This document shows positions 55,083 to 64,000 of a DNA stretch of 64,000 nt, piece after piece. Position 1 is the stretch's first letter; every line of letters starts with the position of its first letter. Source of the DNA: Tenrec ecaudatus. Taxonomy: Eukaryota > Chordata > Mammalia > Afrosoricida > Tenrecidae. The translations under genes were made by a program, and so were the position numbers. The notes below the pieces were generated by a model. It had not been told where the DNA came from. It did not search any database and saw only the letters and a program-made list of their open reading frames with translations. The stretch lies in NCBI RefSeq assembly GCF_050624435.1, contig NC_134545.1, forward strand, positions 87,386,063-87,450,062, given 5' to 3'.

Positions 55083-55783
55083 TGTATTAGGTCGGGTTGT
55101 CTACAGAAACAAACTCAGTGGCATTCATATGTATATAAGAAAGAGCTTGAAGCAATCTATAAGTTATCAAGGGTTTGTGAGGGAGGCTGGGCGGGAGAGA
55201 GAGGGGGAAGAAATGGGGAGCTGATAGCAGGGGATCAAGTGGGAAGAGAATGCTTTGAAAATGATGATGGCGGCATATGTGCAAATGGGCTTGACACACT
55301 GGATGAATGTATGTATTATGATAAGAGATGTAAGAGCCCCCAATAAAAGTATTTTTTTTAAAAGAAAGAGCTCTATATCAACAAGTAATCTTATATCAAA
55401 ACAAGGTATCCCAGCTCAGTCTAACCCAAGTCCACAAGCCTGGGCTTCCTTCCGATGCAAGTAGCTGCAGTCTAGTGATGCAGACAAGTGAACAGGGAAA
55501 GCAGGAAGACCAGTGGCCATTGGGCGCATGGTCCCCTGGATTCAAGGTCAATGGAAACATGGCAGGGTGTTGACAGTGCTGGGGGATGGCCGCAGGTAGG
55601 CCTCATATCTGAAGGCAGACAGGCAGAGCCCATCAGGCAGGGAGACAAAGTTGCAGCCCCGGAGGTTGTGTTTCCCCACTTAATAAAAGGCCACACCCCC
55701 AAATAGGCAGATTGACAGGTTGGACTCCACTCTTACACTTTTTCATAAAATTCAACATGACAACAAATCTTTTAACTACTGTG
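55083..55783 (+). mobile_element. LTR-like interspersed repeat inserted in the RTE LINE
   Basis: It starts TGTATTAGGTCGGGTTGTCT and carries AATAAAAGGCCACACCCC near 55683. The LINE sequence GCATGTG (55078-55084) recurs as GCATATG at 55784-55790 where the LINE resumes. The TG start and polyadenylation-like signal suggest a solo LTR, perhaps MaLR/ERVL-like; the family is not certain. Confidence 0.45.
55148..55361 (+). mobile_element. CCCCCAATAAAATGA retroposon, 214 bp, 11-bp target duplication
   Basis: Perfect duplications AAGAAAGAGCT lie at 55137-55147 and 55362-55372. It is 5' truncated and ends GATGTAAGAGCCCCCAATAA. It sits inside an LTR-like repeat that itself sits inside an RTE LINE. Confidence 0.88.
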
Positions 55784-56213
55784 GCATATGAAACTTATGT
55801 AATTAATAAGGAAGACCAAAGGGGATTTATTGATTTGAATTAAGGTGTTTGCAAAGACTGTGACTGTGGACTCCCAAAGGTACAAAGGTGTCTTGAAAGT
55901 ACAGCCAGAATGCACTTTAGAAGGCGGGATGACAAGACTTCGATTCACATACTTTGCACCTGTTATCAAGAGGGTTGGCCTCAGAGAAGGGCACAGTGGC
56001 TGGTAGAGTTAAAGGGTCAGTGGCAAGGTGAAAGAGTCTCGAGAAGAAGAGTAGCTACAGCAATGAGCTCGGGCCTCACAGCAGTTGTGAGGAGGGCCCA
56101 GGTCAGGGCGGTGGTCCCTTCTCTTGTACATAGGGTGACTGTGAGTTAGAATCCATCTGCTGGTACCTGACAGCAGAGGGTGGACAGTACACGAATCACG
56201 CCGGGGGAGGGTG

Positions 56214-56420
56214 TGGCGTGGAAGGCTTTTCTGAGAAGGTGATATCTGATTCTTGAAGGATGAGTAGGAATTTCCTAGACATTTGAGCTGGGGGGGAAAG
56301 CATTCCAGCCCAATCGGGTTGGGAGTGTTGTTTTTGTTTAGTCCTGCTGGGGAGAGGGAGAGTCTCTCCCAGGAGCCACAGTATTGAGTGTGCCAGAGGC
56401 AAAGCAGGGATCCAGGGGTT
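56214..56420 (+). repeat. L2 LINE 3' relic
   Basis: TTCTGAGAAGGTGATATCTG, TTCTTGAAGGATGAGTAGGA and AAAGCATTCCAGCCCAATCG follow L2 order. Confidence 0.55.
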
Positions 56421-56670
56421 GATGCCCTCTGGATACAGGGGAGGAAGAAAGTCGTCCTTCAAGCTAACAAGTGCGGCATACTGACTGTGGGCTGCATTTG
56501 TCTTATATGCTAAGAAAGCTCCCTGTAAGCCACTCGCTTGGTTAGAGAGCAATCTTTTTGTATTTAGAGCACTTAATGTTCAAGAGGAGAGAGTCATTTG
56601 CTGAACTTTGTAGCTGGGGAAACAGCATACCCAGTTTCAGCTGGAATACACAATCAGACATGCTGCTAAT

Positions 56671-56855
56671 GCCACCCATTGCCTTCCAGCAGATTCCAAC
56701 TCACCCGACCACACAAGACAGAGTAGAAATGCCTCCTAGAGGTTCCAAGGCAAGGCCATCCATATGGATGCTTACTGCCTCATCTTTTCCTCTCCAAGTG
56801 GTTGGTGGGTTCGAACCACCAATCTGTCTGTCAGGTAGCAACCAGAACTGCTTTA
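56671..56855 (-). repeat. AfroSINE
   Basis: ATGCCACCCATTGCCTTCCA to GTTCGAACCACCAATCTGTC. Confidence 0.8.
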
Positions 56856-57714
56856 GAACACACGACCCCTCTATTATCTGACAAGATCAGAGAGTGGGTT
56901 TCAGGTAAAGCCTTCAATTAGCAGATGGATTACTGACTTTCAGAGAACAAACTTAACAACAGAATGCTCTTTTAAGTGAATTCTAATTTATATTTAATTC
57001 AGAAAGTGATGATTTTGCTGGATTCGCTGGATTGGCCTGCTGTCATTTGAAAGGTGCACTGTACCTATTCTATTCAAAGTTTGCTATGGATACAAAGTTT
57101 GCTATGGATATAAATTGTGTCCCAGCTCTTAAGGGATTTGGGTCAAGTAAAGGAAGAGTGCTCCAGGGGTGGCGAGTGACATTGGAGAGGGACAGAGTAC
57201 TGCAGGGGGCGCAGAGGTGTGAAGACAGAGCCTTCAGCAGGTGGCCCTTTGCAGAGTAGCATGAAAGGAAAAGTTGACAGAATCCATGGAGACAACAATT
57301 TACATTTTGCATCTCTTGTCTCTTGTCTTCTCTGTGCGGAGACCCACTCTCCCTCAGATGGTCCATTGCAGTGAGTTGAAATGATCCCTGATACTAGAAA
57401 TGAGTAGATAGTCCAGCAACACCAGGGTGAGTCTGAGACCCTCTCAAGCTGTGTCCTTTGTCCATATTGGAAAGAGGCACGGGGGGCTGACACTAGGGGC
57501 TATTTGAGAGCCACACCAGCAGCCCCTGAATTGATCTGATGCTGATGGTGGCCAGGGCATGAGAATGTTGAACCCACATTTCTCTGTGATCTCCAGATCT
57601 TACGAGGAGAGCATTGACCAAGCTTCAGCATGGGAGCAGTGATACGGGGACAGGAAAGAGAGACTTGCTATCAACTAACTCCTGAACTGCTCAGTATAGT
57701 CAACATTTACCTGG
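56856..57714. other. WBP1L intron, short direct duplication
   Basis: AAGTTTGCTATGGATA occurs twice in tandem (57077-57110). Otherwise nothing. Confidence 0.45.
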
Positions 57715-57860
57715 GATGTTTATTATTTGGTCTCCACAGCCACTCTTGAGCTAGGGGGCTTGATTTCCTTTTTACAATGAGAAAATGGAAACTCAAGAAG
57801 CCAACTGTTCAAGATTACATAGCTGTATTACTCTGGTGTGGTGGTACCTACATTAAAAGT
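57715..57860 (-). repeat. MIR SINE
   Basis: CCTTTTTACAATGAGAAAAT, GGAAACTCAAGAAGCCAACT and AAGATTACATAGCTG match antisense MIR. Confidence 0.65.
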
Positions 57861-57970
57861 CTGCTGCCAGACCCCTTCCCATCTTCTCCTTACTATTCTG
57901 TGCTTTGCAAAGGGCTAAGAGTTGGTTCTCAGGCACCATTGCTTTCTGGAGATGCTGAGCCTCTCTACTG

Positions 57971-58160
57971 CAGTAGTTCTCAACCTTCCTAATGCCGTGA
58001 CCCTTTAATACAATTCCTCATGTTGTGGTGACCCCCCCCCAACCATACAATTATTTTTGTTGCCATTTCATAACTGTAATTTTGCTACTGTTATGAATCA
58101 GGCAACCCCGATTCATTTGATCCCCCAAGGGGGTCGTGACCCACAGGGTGAGAACCGCTG
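57971..58160 (+). mobile_element. SPIN hAT transposon, 190 bp deletion form
   Basis: The ends are CAGTAGTTCTCAACC and GGGTGAGAACCGCTG. The flanks are CTCTACTG (57963-57970) and CTCTAGGG (58161-58168). It contains the GACCCCCCCCAACCATA and TGTTATGAATCAGGC blocks seen in the other copies. Confidence 0.88.
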
Positions 58161-58513
58161 CTCTAGGGCCTAGGCACTCTCTCTGGTGTTAAAGCTCTCT
58201 CTTTCTCTAACTTGGGTCTAAGAGGATCTCAGCACAGGATCCCAGGATCCAAAGGTGTGCTCTGACATCTCTTCTTGGTGGTAGTGAGTTGTGTGTCTCT
58301 CCTCCCCTTCCCATCCACCTTTAGCAGGGCTCATTTGAAGCCTACTGGATGGCTAAAGTGAGCAATGTGCTTTTTAGGTTTTCATCCACCTTATTTGCAC
58401 GGTTCTGCCTTCACAAGGATGCCCTGCACTATATTTGGATTATAAGCCCACTATCCAACCCCCTGGCAGGCTCTAAGCACTTAATTTACATAGTCCCACT
58501 CCACATAGTGGTA

Positions 58514-58662
58514 TATCCCTGATGGTGTAATGGTTATGCATTGGGTGCTGATCAGCATTGTCAGCAGTCTGAAACCATCAGCAACTCCTGAGGTTTCTAC
58601 TCCCTTAACCAGAGTCTTTGAAAGAGTCGTTATAAGTCAACATTGACTTGGTGGCAGTGAGA
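58514..58662 (+). repeat. AfroSINE
   Basis: ATCCCTGATGGTGTAATGGT to TTGACTTGGTGGCAGTGAG, with the centre shortened. Confidence 0.83.
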
Positions 58663-58751
58663 CCCCACTTAGTGGGACTTACAAGACCATAGTGAGAAAA
58701 GCCTTATAAAAGTGACCCATCACACCACATGGGTTCAGGACAATTCTCAAT

Positions 58752-58943
58752 AACTCATTGACATCTGCTTGGTGCCAACTCATAGTGACTTTATAGGACA
58801 GGGTAGAGCTGCCCCTGTAAGTTTCCAAGACTCTATATGAATAGAAAGCCCTTGTCTTTATCCCAAGGGGCAGCTGGTGGTTTTGAACTGCTGACCTTGC
58901 CGTTAGCAGCCCAACTGGTAACTACTAGGCCACCAGGGCTCCT
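58752..58943 (-). repeat. AfroSINE, well preserved
   Basis: AACTCATTGACATCTGCTTG to TAGGCCACCAGGGCTCCTT. Confidence 0.88.
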
Positions 58944-60030
58944 TGGGTTCAGGACAACGGGTGATAGCATGCTTGGGGGGATCCTGGCCATACAATCTGC
59001 AAACACTAGGGCAGCCCTGCTTGAACTACCAAATGTTGAACCGTGATTCTTTTCTGAACTGATGGGTAAAATCCTTTTAAGTGGTAGCTCCTCTGTGGTC
59101 TCCGAAAGGTGAGAGAAGATGGTTCTGGCCCAAGTTCTTTCAGATGAATTATTTGAACCTCCAGCCCTCTTTCTTCAAAGAAGCTGCCTTTTTAAAGGAA
59201 CCTGGTGTTTTGGTTTTTTCCCAGCAGCTTGCTGCTGTTACAGCAAAGACAAATTGGTGGACTTAGTAGGAAGGGGGCGGGGACTCTGTCTGCTGATGTT
59301 GAAACTTTAATCCCGGATGGAGCCAAAGAAAACAGTCACTTCCTCCAGTGACAGTGCAGGAGTATGATCCACCCCCTCCCGCCCCTTCCTTGAAGAAGTA
59401 AACTTTAGTCCAGGAAAACAGGATCGTTTGGGGCTTACTTCAGCCCTCATACCTTAGTTTGCAGCCTCGCTTCTTGACTCTTCTTCCCCAGCACTTCTCA
59501 CTCTGTGTTCCTAATCTGTCACACGAGTGCGTTGAATGTTGCCCTGTGGTGGCCTGATCTGTGACCCTCTGGAGCCATCATTTTGCTGGGCAGGCCTCAA
59601 ATGGATTTGCACCCTGGACCATACCAAGTGGCTTCTGTTGCTGATTGCTGGAAATGGGGATTCAGTCCTGGGAGGTGACTTGCTTGAACTAGCTTGTTCT
59701 TCCAACTAATAGAAAGAGGAGGGGCAGTGTCCACTGTATGTATCTTAGGAGAGACGGGGATGTGGTTGGGGAGTGGCTGAAGTGTGACCCAGTGACTTCT
59801 TTCCGTAGTGTCTGCTGGTAGTTGGATGTGAGACATGAGTTTCCTTGGATGCTGCATCAAGGAAGCTGATCCATCTATTATTGTTTGATTCTCTTGCTTA
59901 TTAAAGCACATATTTTCAGAAACTCTCACCAAACCGGGACTCATGGGCTCAGCCTTGGTTTCAAACACGGTCCAACTTGTCATGTGCTCTGTCCTGTAGA
60001 GTTAGGAGTTGGAATGGCATCCACTCAGAG
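58944..60030. other. WBP1L intron, nothing recognised
   Basis: Unique-looking sequence. Confidence 0.4.
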
Positions 60031-60062
60031 GGAGTGAGTGAGTGAGTGAGTGAGTGAGTGAG
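60031..60062. repeat. (GAGT)n microsatellite
   Basis: About eight GAGT units. Confidence 0.9.
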
Positions 60063-60099
60063 CTTTAACTGTCTGTTTTATGTTTATATACCACATTTT

Positions 60100-60530
60100 G
60101 CTTACTTTTAATGACCACCATTTTACATTCCCACTAACAGTGCACGAGGCTTCCAGTCTTTCTACAGCTGGGTGTTTTATAAAATCATCTTACCCACTCC
60201 CTTCGTACCCCATTGCCATCTAGTCGATTCCAACTCATAGTGCCCATTTAAAGGGTTTCCAAGGCTGTACATTTTTACCAGAGCACATAGCCTCATCTTT
60301 CTCTTTTGGGGCAGCAGGAGGGCTTGAACTGCCAACCGCATAGTTAGCAGTCTAATGCCTAGCCCAGCGCTCCTATAGCCATCCCAGTAGGTATAAAATG
60401 GTATCTCACTTGTGGTTTCAATTTTCGTTTCACTAATGACTAGTGACACTGTTAATCTTTTCATGTGTTTTGGGGCTATTTGAATATCTTCCCTGGAGAA
60501 ATATTGATGACTCTCTTGTAAAGTATATCA
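60100..60530 (-). repeat. L1 3' end split by an AfroSINE
   Basis: CATTTTACATTCCCACTAAC before and CCATCCCAGTAGGTATAAAA after the SINE are adjacent parts of antisense L1; the end is CTTCCCTGGAGAAATATTGA. Confidence 0.75.
60205..60376 (-). repeat. AfroSINE inside an L1 3' end
   Basis: TACCCCATTGCCATCTAGTC to CCTAGCCCAGCGCTCCT. The L1 sequence continues on both sides, so the SINE is younger. Confidence 0.87.
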
Positions 60531-60887
60531 GCCAACAACAACAAACTAATTTGTACTGTCGATATTTCAGACACCCTTGAAAACAGTACCTCTCTCTTCT
60601 TCCTGGTAATGAAGTGTGTATTTTATTTAGTTAAGCGCATTTTCAAGATACAGGGAACACTTGAATGAGTGGGAACCCAGCCATAGAAAGAATTGCGAAC
60701 CCCAAATTAGAAGGCCAGGATCTTAACCTGGTTCTGCAGCCTTAGACGAAGTGTTCTCATGCAGAAGATGGGGAGGGATACTGGCACCTCCTGATCTCTG
60801 TAGGATGGCAGGCTGAGAGGTTTAAAAACCATAAGAGCATGTGTAGTCTGTGATTATATGTATGTAGGTTGAGAAAGCTGTAGCTAA

Positions 60888-61054
60888 ATTCCAACTCCTG
60901 GCGAGACCCTGTGTATCAGAGAACTGTGCCCTTAGGGCTCTTGGGGTGCTGTTTCAGACGCAGATCAGCAGGACTTCACCTGAGGGGCTTCTGAGTAGAC
61001 TGTCACCTACAACCTCCTGGTTGGTTCATAACCAAGTTCGTGAACCCCAATTCT
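60888..61054 (-). repeat. AfroSINE, second subfamily
   Basis: CCAACTCCTGGCGAGACCCT, GGCTTCTGAGTAGACTGTCA and CCTCCTGGTTGGTTCATAAC. Confidence 0.65.
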
Positions 61055-61070
61055 TTATTGTAAATTAAGT

Positions 61071-61130
61071 GGGGGGAGACTCCATTGACTTTCAATTCCA
61101 TTTTCCATGATTTTTGAAGCTCTCTCGTGT
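61071..61130. mobile_element. Mariner-like MITE, half copy
   Basis: TCAATTCCATTTTCCATGAT then TTTTTGAAGCTCTC; only the right half is clear. Confidence 0.4.
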
Positions 61131-61884
61131 GCATAGCACACACACGATATCTTTATTACGATGCAATGATTATGGCTCCAAATAGTGACTCTCCTGTGGG
61201 TGGCTTTGCCATATTACGGAAGAATACATTCTGTTAATAAGACTGTGTTTATTAGGGCCCAAAATGAACTTACAAATGGAAATAAATGTTAAAAATTTTT
61301 TTAACATAAGTTATTACAAAATGCCTCAAAGGCATAGCCCATCTCTTCTCAGGCCTTGGTGTGTCTGTCAGCATGAAAGCTGAGGATAACCCCAAACATT
61401 AAATTATTCTTTCCACAGAAATTTGAGATTTAGATACTGAAAACTTTCTTTCTTTAAAATTTTTTTCTTTCTTTTTAAACAGTTTTATTGGTACAGAATC
61501 CACATATCACACAATTCAGTAGTTCAGTCATATTGAGAAGAGTTGTACAGTCGTGAAAATGCATTTTAGATATATAACCACACTGACTCTCGGTTTCCTA
61601 AAACAAGAGAGTGAGAGAGAAAACACAGCACCAGTGAAAAGGCCCAGCCAGTGCTTCGTTACCCAGGCAGTAGGCAAAGTGTGATTCTCCTTCTTGTCTC
61701 TTGAATGCCGTCCCGGCAGCAGGTTCTCCTGGTTAGCGAGAGAATAGTATTCCCTTCATGCATGAAGCAGGGCCCCTCTTCTTGGCTCAGGTACCTATTG
61801 TAGAGAGTACAGGTGACAGCATTTTTATTGGGGCTTTTATGGGGACTCACCTCAGAATGAAGAGAGGATCGGTCTACCACTAAA
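61131..61884. other. WBP1L intron, AT-rich
   Basis: Apart from the L1-like piece at 61470-61615 nothing is recognised. Confidence 0.4.
61470..61615 (-). repeat. L1-like 3' end relic
   Basis: CAGTTTTATTGGTACAGAAT and AAGAGTTGTACAGTCGTGAA, same family as 45770. Confidence 0.45.
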
Positions 61885-61892
61885 CTCTAGAG

Positions 61893-62088
61893 CAGTGGTC
61901 CTCAACCTTCCTAATGCCGCGACCCTTTCATACAGTTCCTCATGTGGTGGTGACCCATCCCCAACCATAACATTGTTTTCGTGGCTACTACATAACTGTC
62001 ATTTTGCTACTGTTATGAATCAGGCGACCCCTGTGAAAGGGCTTTTCGACCCCCAAAGGGGTTGCAACCCACAGGTTGAGAACCACTG
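61893..62088 (+). mobile_element. SPIN hAT transposon, 196 bp, perfect target duplication
   Basis: The ends are CAGTGGTCCTCAACC and GGTTGAGAACCACTG. Perfect 8-bp duplications CTCTAGAG lie at 61885-61892 and 62089-62096. It shares its internal deletion with the 58-kb copy (TGTTATGAATCAGGCGACCC), so the two belong to one MITE subfamily. Confidence 0.92.
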
Positions 62089-62223
62089 CTCTAGAGCAAG
62101 AGTAGCTAATCACATGCCCACGGGGGCAGGCAGTGACTGAGTCAAGCAGATAGGATTATTGGTCAGTGGGGGGCTGGAGATGGGCGGGGGGAACTGTGTT
62201 GAAGCAGGAGTCCACATATATCT

Positions 62224-62374
62224 GTACCCACTGCCATCACGTCAATTCCTATGCAGTAGTGAGCCTGCATAGGGTCTCCAAGACTAAATCCTTATGCAGG
62301 CAGGATGGCCTCCTCGGTCTCCCACAGAGCTGCTGGTGGCAATCCATCACTTAACCCCAACACCACCAGGGCGG
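62224..62374 (-). repeat. AfroSINE
   Basis: TACCCACTGCCATCACGTCA to ACACCACCAGGGCGGCC. Confidence 0.83.
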
Positions 62375-62705
62375 CCTCTGTGTGTACATCTCTGCTGCTG
62401 TCTTTGATGGACCTATGGGTATGTGGACCTTGATTTTTCAAATGAACCTGGAAATAGTGGTTTTGGTATGGATTCTTCTCATTTCAAAGTGGTAACAGTT
62501 GATTTCTGTTCTCAGAACGTTGAAAAAGAACAGTCCCATGCAGGCATAGGAAAGTCGCATGTGGGCCCATTGGCCACCCTCACTTTCGGTGTGGAGAAGC
62601 AGTGCTGCCACAAGTGGGGAAGGACCAGCCTCATGGAGTCAGCTGGAGACAGATCTTGAACTGCTGGATGGTCCTCCGGACTGCCTGAGTGCTACCTGCT
62701 TGCTG

Positions 62706-62832
62706 GTCACCGGAGTCAATTCTGACTCCTAGTGACCCCATAGGACAGAGTGGACCTGCACTCAAGGGATTCTAGGGTCACTGATCTAGCAGTTAGCAGT
62801 CCAGCTAACCCACTACTCTACAGCGCCAGCAC
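62706..62832 (-). repeat. AfroSINE, internally deleted
   Basis: AGTCAATTCTGACTCCTAGT and GCAGTTAGCAGTCCAGCTAA. Confidence 0.75.
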
Positions 62833-63976
62833 CTCTCCCAGCACCACCCTTGCTAAAGACGTCAGTGGACTTATTATGTGGTAGAAAAAAGATCACTGAT
62901 AGGGAATTGCTGGGGATACCTCACAGCAGGACTGTCTTTCCCTCCACTGCTCAGGGAGAAAGAACATCAAATTAACCCAGTGTCTAGCCAAACCTTGAGA
63001 GTCAACTTGCCTTAGGACGTCACCAAGGAGACCTTCAGAAAGCCAGGGTATATGTTGCAACTTCCCTTCTTGGCTCTGGGATTTTCCTACCAGGGTCAAG
63101 TGGCTTTTTCTGAGTTCATGATTCAGGTTCCTAATAACAACACAGGAAATTGATTTTAATTTCTTTGCAGCCTGCTCAGCTTGGGGCCTATTTAATGAGA
63201 ATCCAGTTGGGCTGCTGCTTTGGCAGTAATGGTACTGATGTGGCTGGGAGTGTACTTCACGTGTCTTCTTTTCAAAATGTAGTTTTACGATCTATGCTTT
63301 TTGTTTTTTTTAATGGATTGAAGTGGAGAGGGTATAAATACTTAGATGCACCTTAATTCTAAGTGGGTAATCAAAGGGGACTTTTTATCATGTTTTTAAT
63401 TCATTCTTTCTGGTTTTAATAATTTGAAACATGCTTATATTATCTGATCCTTCTGTTAGCTTGGTTTGTAGGGGTGGAGAGAGGACGTCTTACCATGCTA
63501 TTCATTGAATTTCCCAATTCTTACTTGTTATGATGTTTTTCCTGTCTAAAACATTTTTGTAATTTCAATTATGCTTTCATCTTCAGCAGAGCTTTTTATG
63601 TGGGAATTCTTCATGCCCTGATTGAGGGTAGGTCTCTTCATAGTTTTTTCTTTGTTTCTGCCAGATATTCCAGGTATTTCCAGCTTGTGGGCTACTTTTT
63701 CTATTAATTTTTTGACTTGAGGATTCTTAGATCATGTAACAGCTCAAATCCTAAATCTAGTTGAAGACCTATGAGTACAGATTATTCAGAGCTAATAATG
63801 TAAGTTCAGAACTTTCCTCCCATTTGACGCAAACACTCTTTAAAACCTCACTGTTTTCCACAAGACATGAAGATTTTTGTCTCCATTAATCAGTTAGTAG
63901 CATGGTTTTCCAGCCCCATAATATTGGCAAATACTACCCCTCACCACCTGCCTCCTCCCCACCCCCCCAAAAAAAG
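62833..63976. other. WBP1L intron, AT-rich right end
   Basis: T-rich sequence (63250-63720) looks like an old LINE or ERV relic but I cannot place it. Confidence 0.35.
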
Positions 63977-64000
63977 TCACCCACTGCCATCAAGTCAATT
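63977..64000 (-). repeat. AfroSINE tail cut by the window end
   Basis: CACCCACTGCCATCAAGTCA is the antisense tail; the rest lies beyond 64000. Confidence 0.6.

Larger units (their letters stand above)
54100..56175 (+). mobile_element. RTE-clade LINE, decayed, with nested insertions
   Basis: Plus-strand pieces run in protein order: an endonuclease-like VGWDVKLG near 54210-54230, then HKLKLKKVKTSPQRPEYHLD at 54490-54550, then later RT DNA to 55082. The C-terminal block resumes after an insertion (55790-56175), with TRLRFTYFAPVI and the tail CATAGGGTGACTGTGAGTTA. It is broken by stops, by an (AT)n array at 54405-54456 and by an LTR-like insertion at 55083-55783. Confidence 0.75.

Noticed and set aside
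52348..64000. WBP1L exon 2 (human DKEACVG... CCNYYYELW region)
   Set aside because: I looked for the cysteine-rich and YYYELWWFW codons on the plus strand and found none; the exon is beyond the window.
1..64000. CRISPR arrays, operons, riboswitches, insertion sequences of bacterial type
   Set aside because: The sequence is mammalian; the direct repeats are microsatellites and interspersed retroelements without regular spacers.

Overview
This is nuclear DNA of a placental mammal, almost certainly an afrotherian and most likely a tenrec (Echinops-type). The genes are spliced with GT-AG introns. About forty AfroSINE copies (tRNA-derived, head 'GGAGCCCTGGTGG', tail 'GAGTCAGAATCGACTCGATGGCA') lie on both strands. 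At least five SPIN ('Space Invader') hAT transposon copies are present, and among afrotherians I know SPIN only from tenrecs. No prokaryotic, plasmid or viral gene was seen.

Left third (1-16.9 kb): SFXN2, plus strand. All eleven coding exons (6428-15576) can be read and join without frameshift or stop into 322 codons, the length I recall for human SFXN2, a mitochondrial inner-membrane sideroflexin. No CpG-rich promoter lies before the ATG exon, so the non-coding first exon is expected left of the window. The introns hold AfroSINEs, MIR and L2 relics and a 551-bp SPIN copy.

Middle (17-26.6 kb): an intergenic, repeat-dense stretch. It has old L1 3' ends, RTE-clade LINE pieces still showing reverse-transcriptase-like reading frames on the minus strand, a 3'-'CCCCCAATAAAATGATT' retroposon family, many AfroSINEs and a long imperfect palindrome near 22.3 kb.

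Right part (26.6-64 kb): WBP1L, plus strand. A CpG-rich promoter with CCAAT and GC boxes precedes coding exon 1 (27076-27165, signal-peptide-like, starts MERRRLLGG). A second alternative first exon (52321-52347, MPFLLGLRQ) lies 25 kb downstream. Both end in phase 0 at a GT donor and would join the same exon 2, which is beyond the window. The order SFXN2 then WBP1L on one strand matches human 10q24.32. The WBP1L intron contains a U7 snRNA retro-pseudogene inside another retroposon, a SPIN copy whose pre-insertion site can be read from a sister repeat, a three-layer nested insertion at 54-56 kb, and several microsatellites.

The two genes are neighbours but I see no functional link in the sequence. 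SFXN2 acts in mitochondria; WBP1L is a single-pass membrane adaptor with PPxY motifs known from the family and not visible here. Repeat names rest on recall of consensus sequences, not on a database search; repeat ends are good to about 10-20 bases unless target-site duplications are given.
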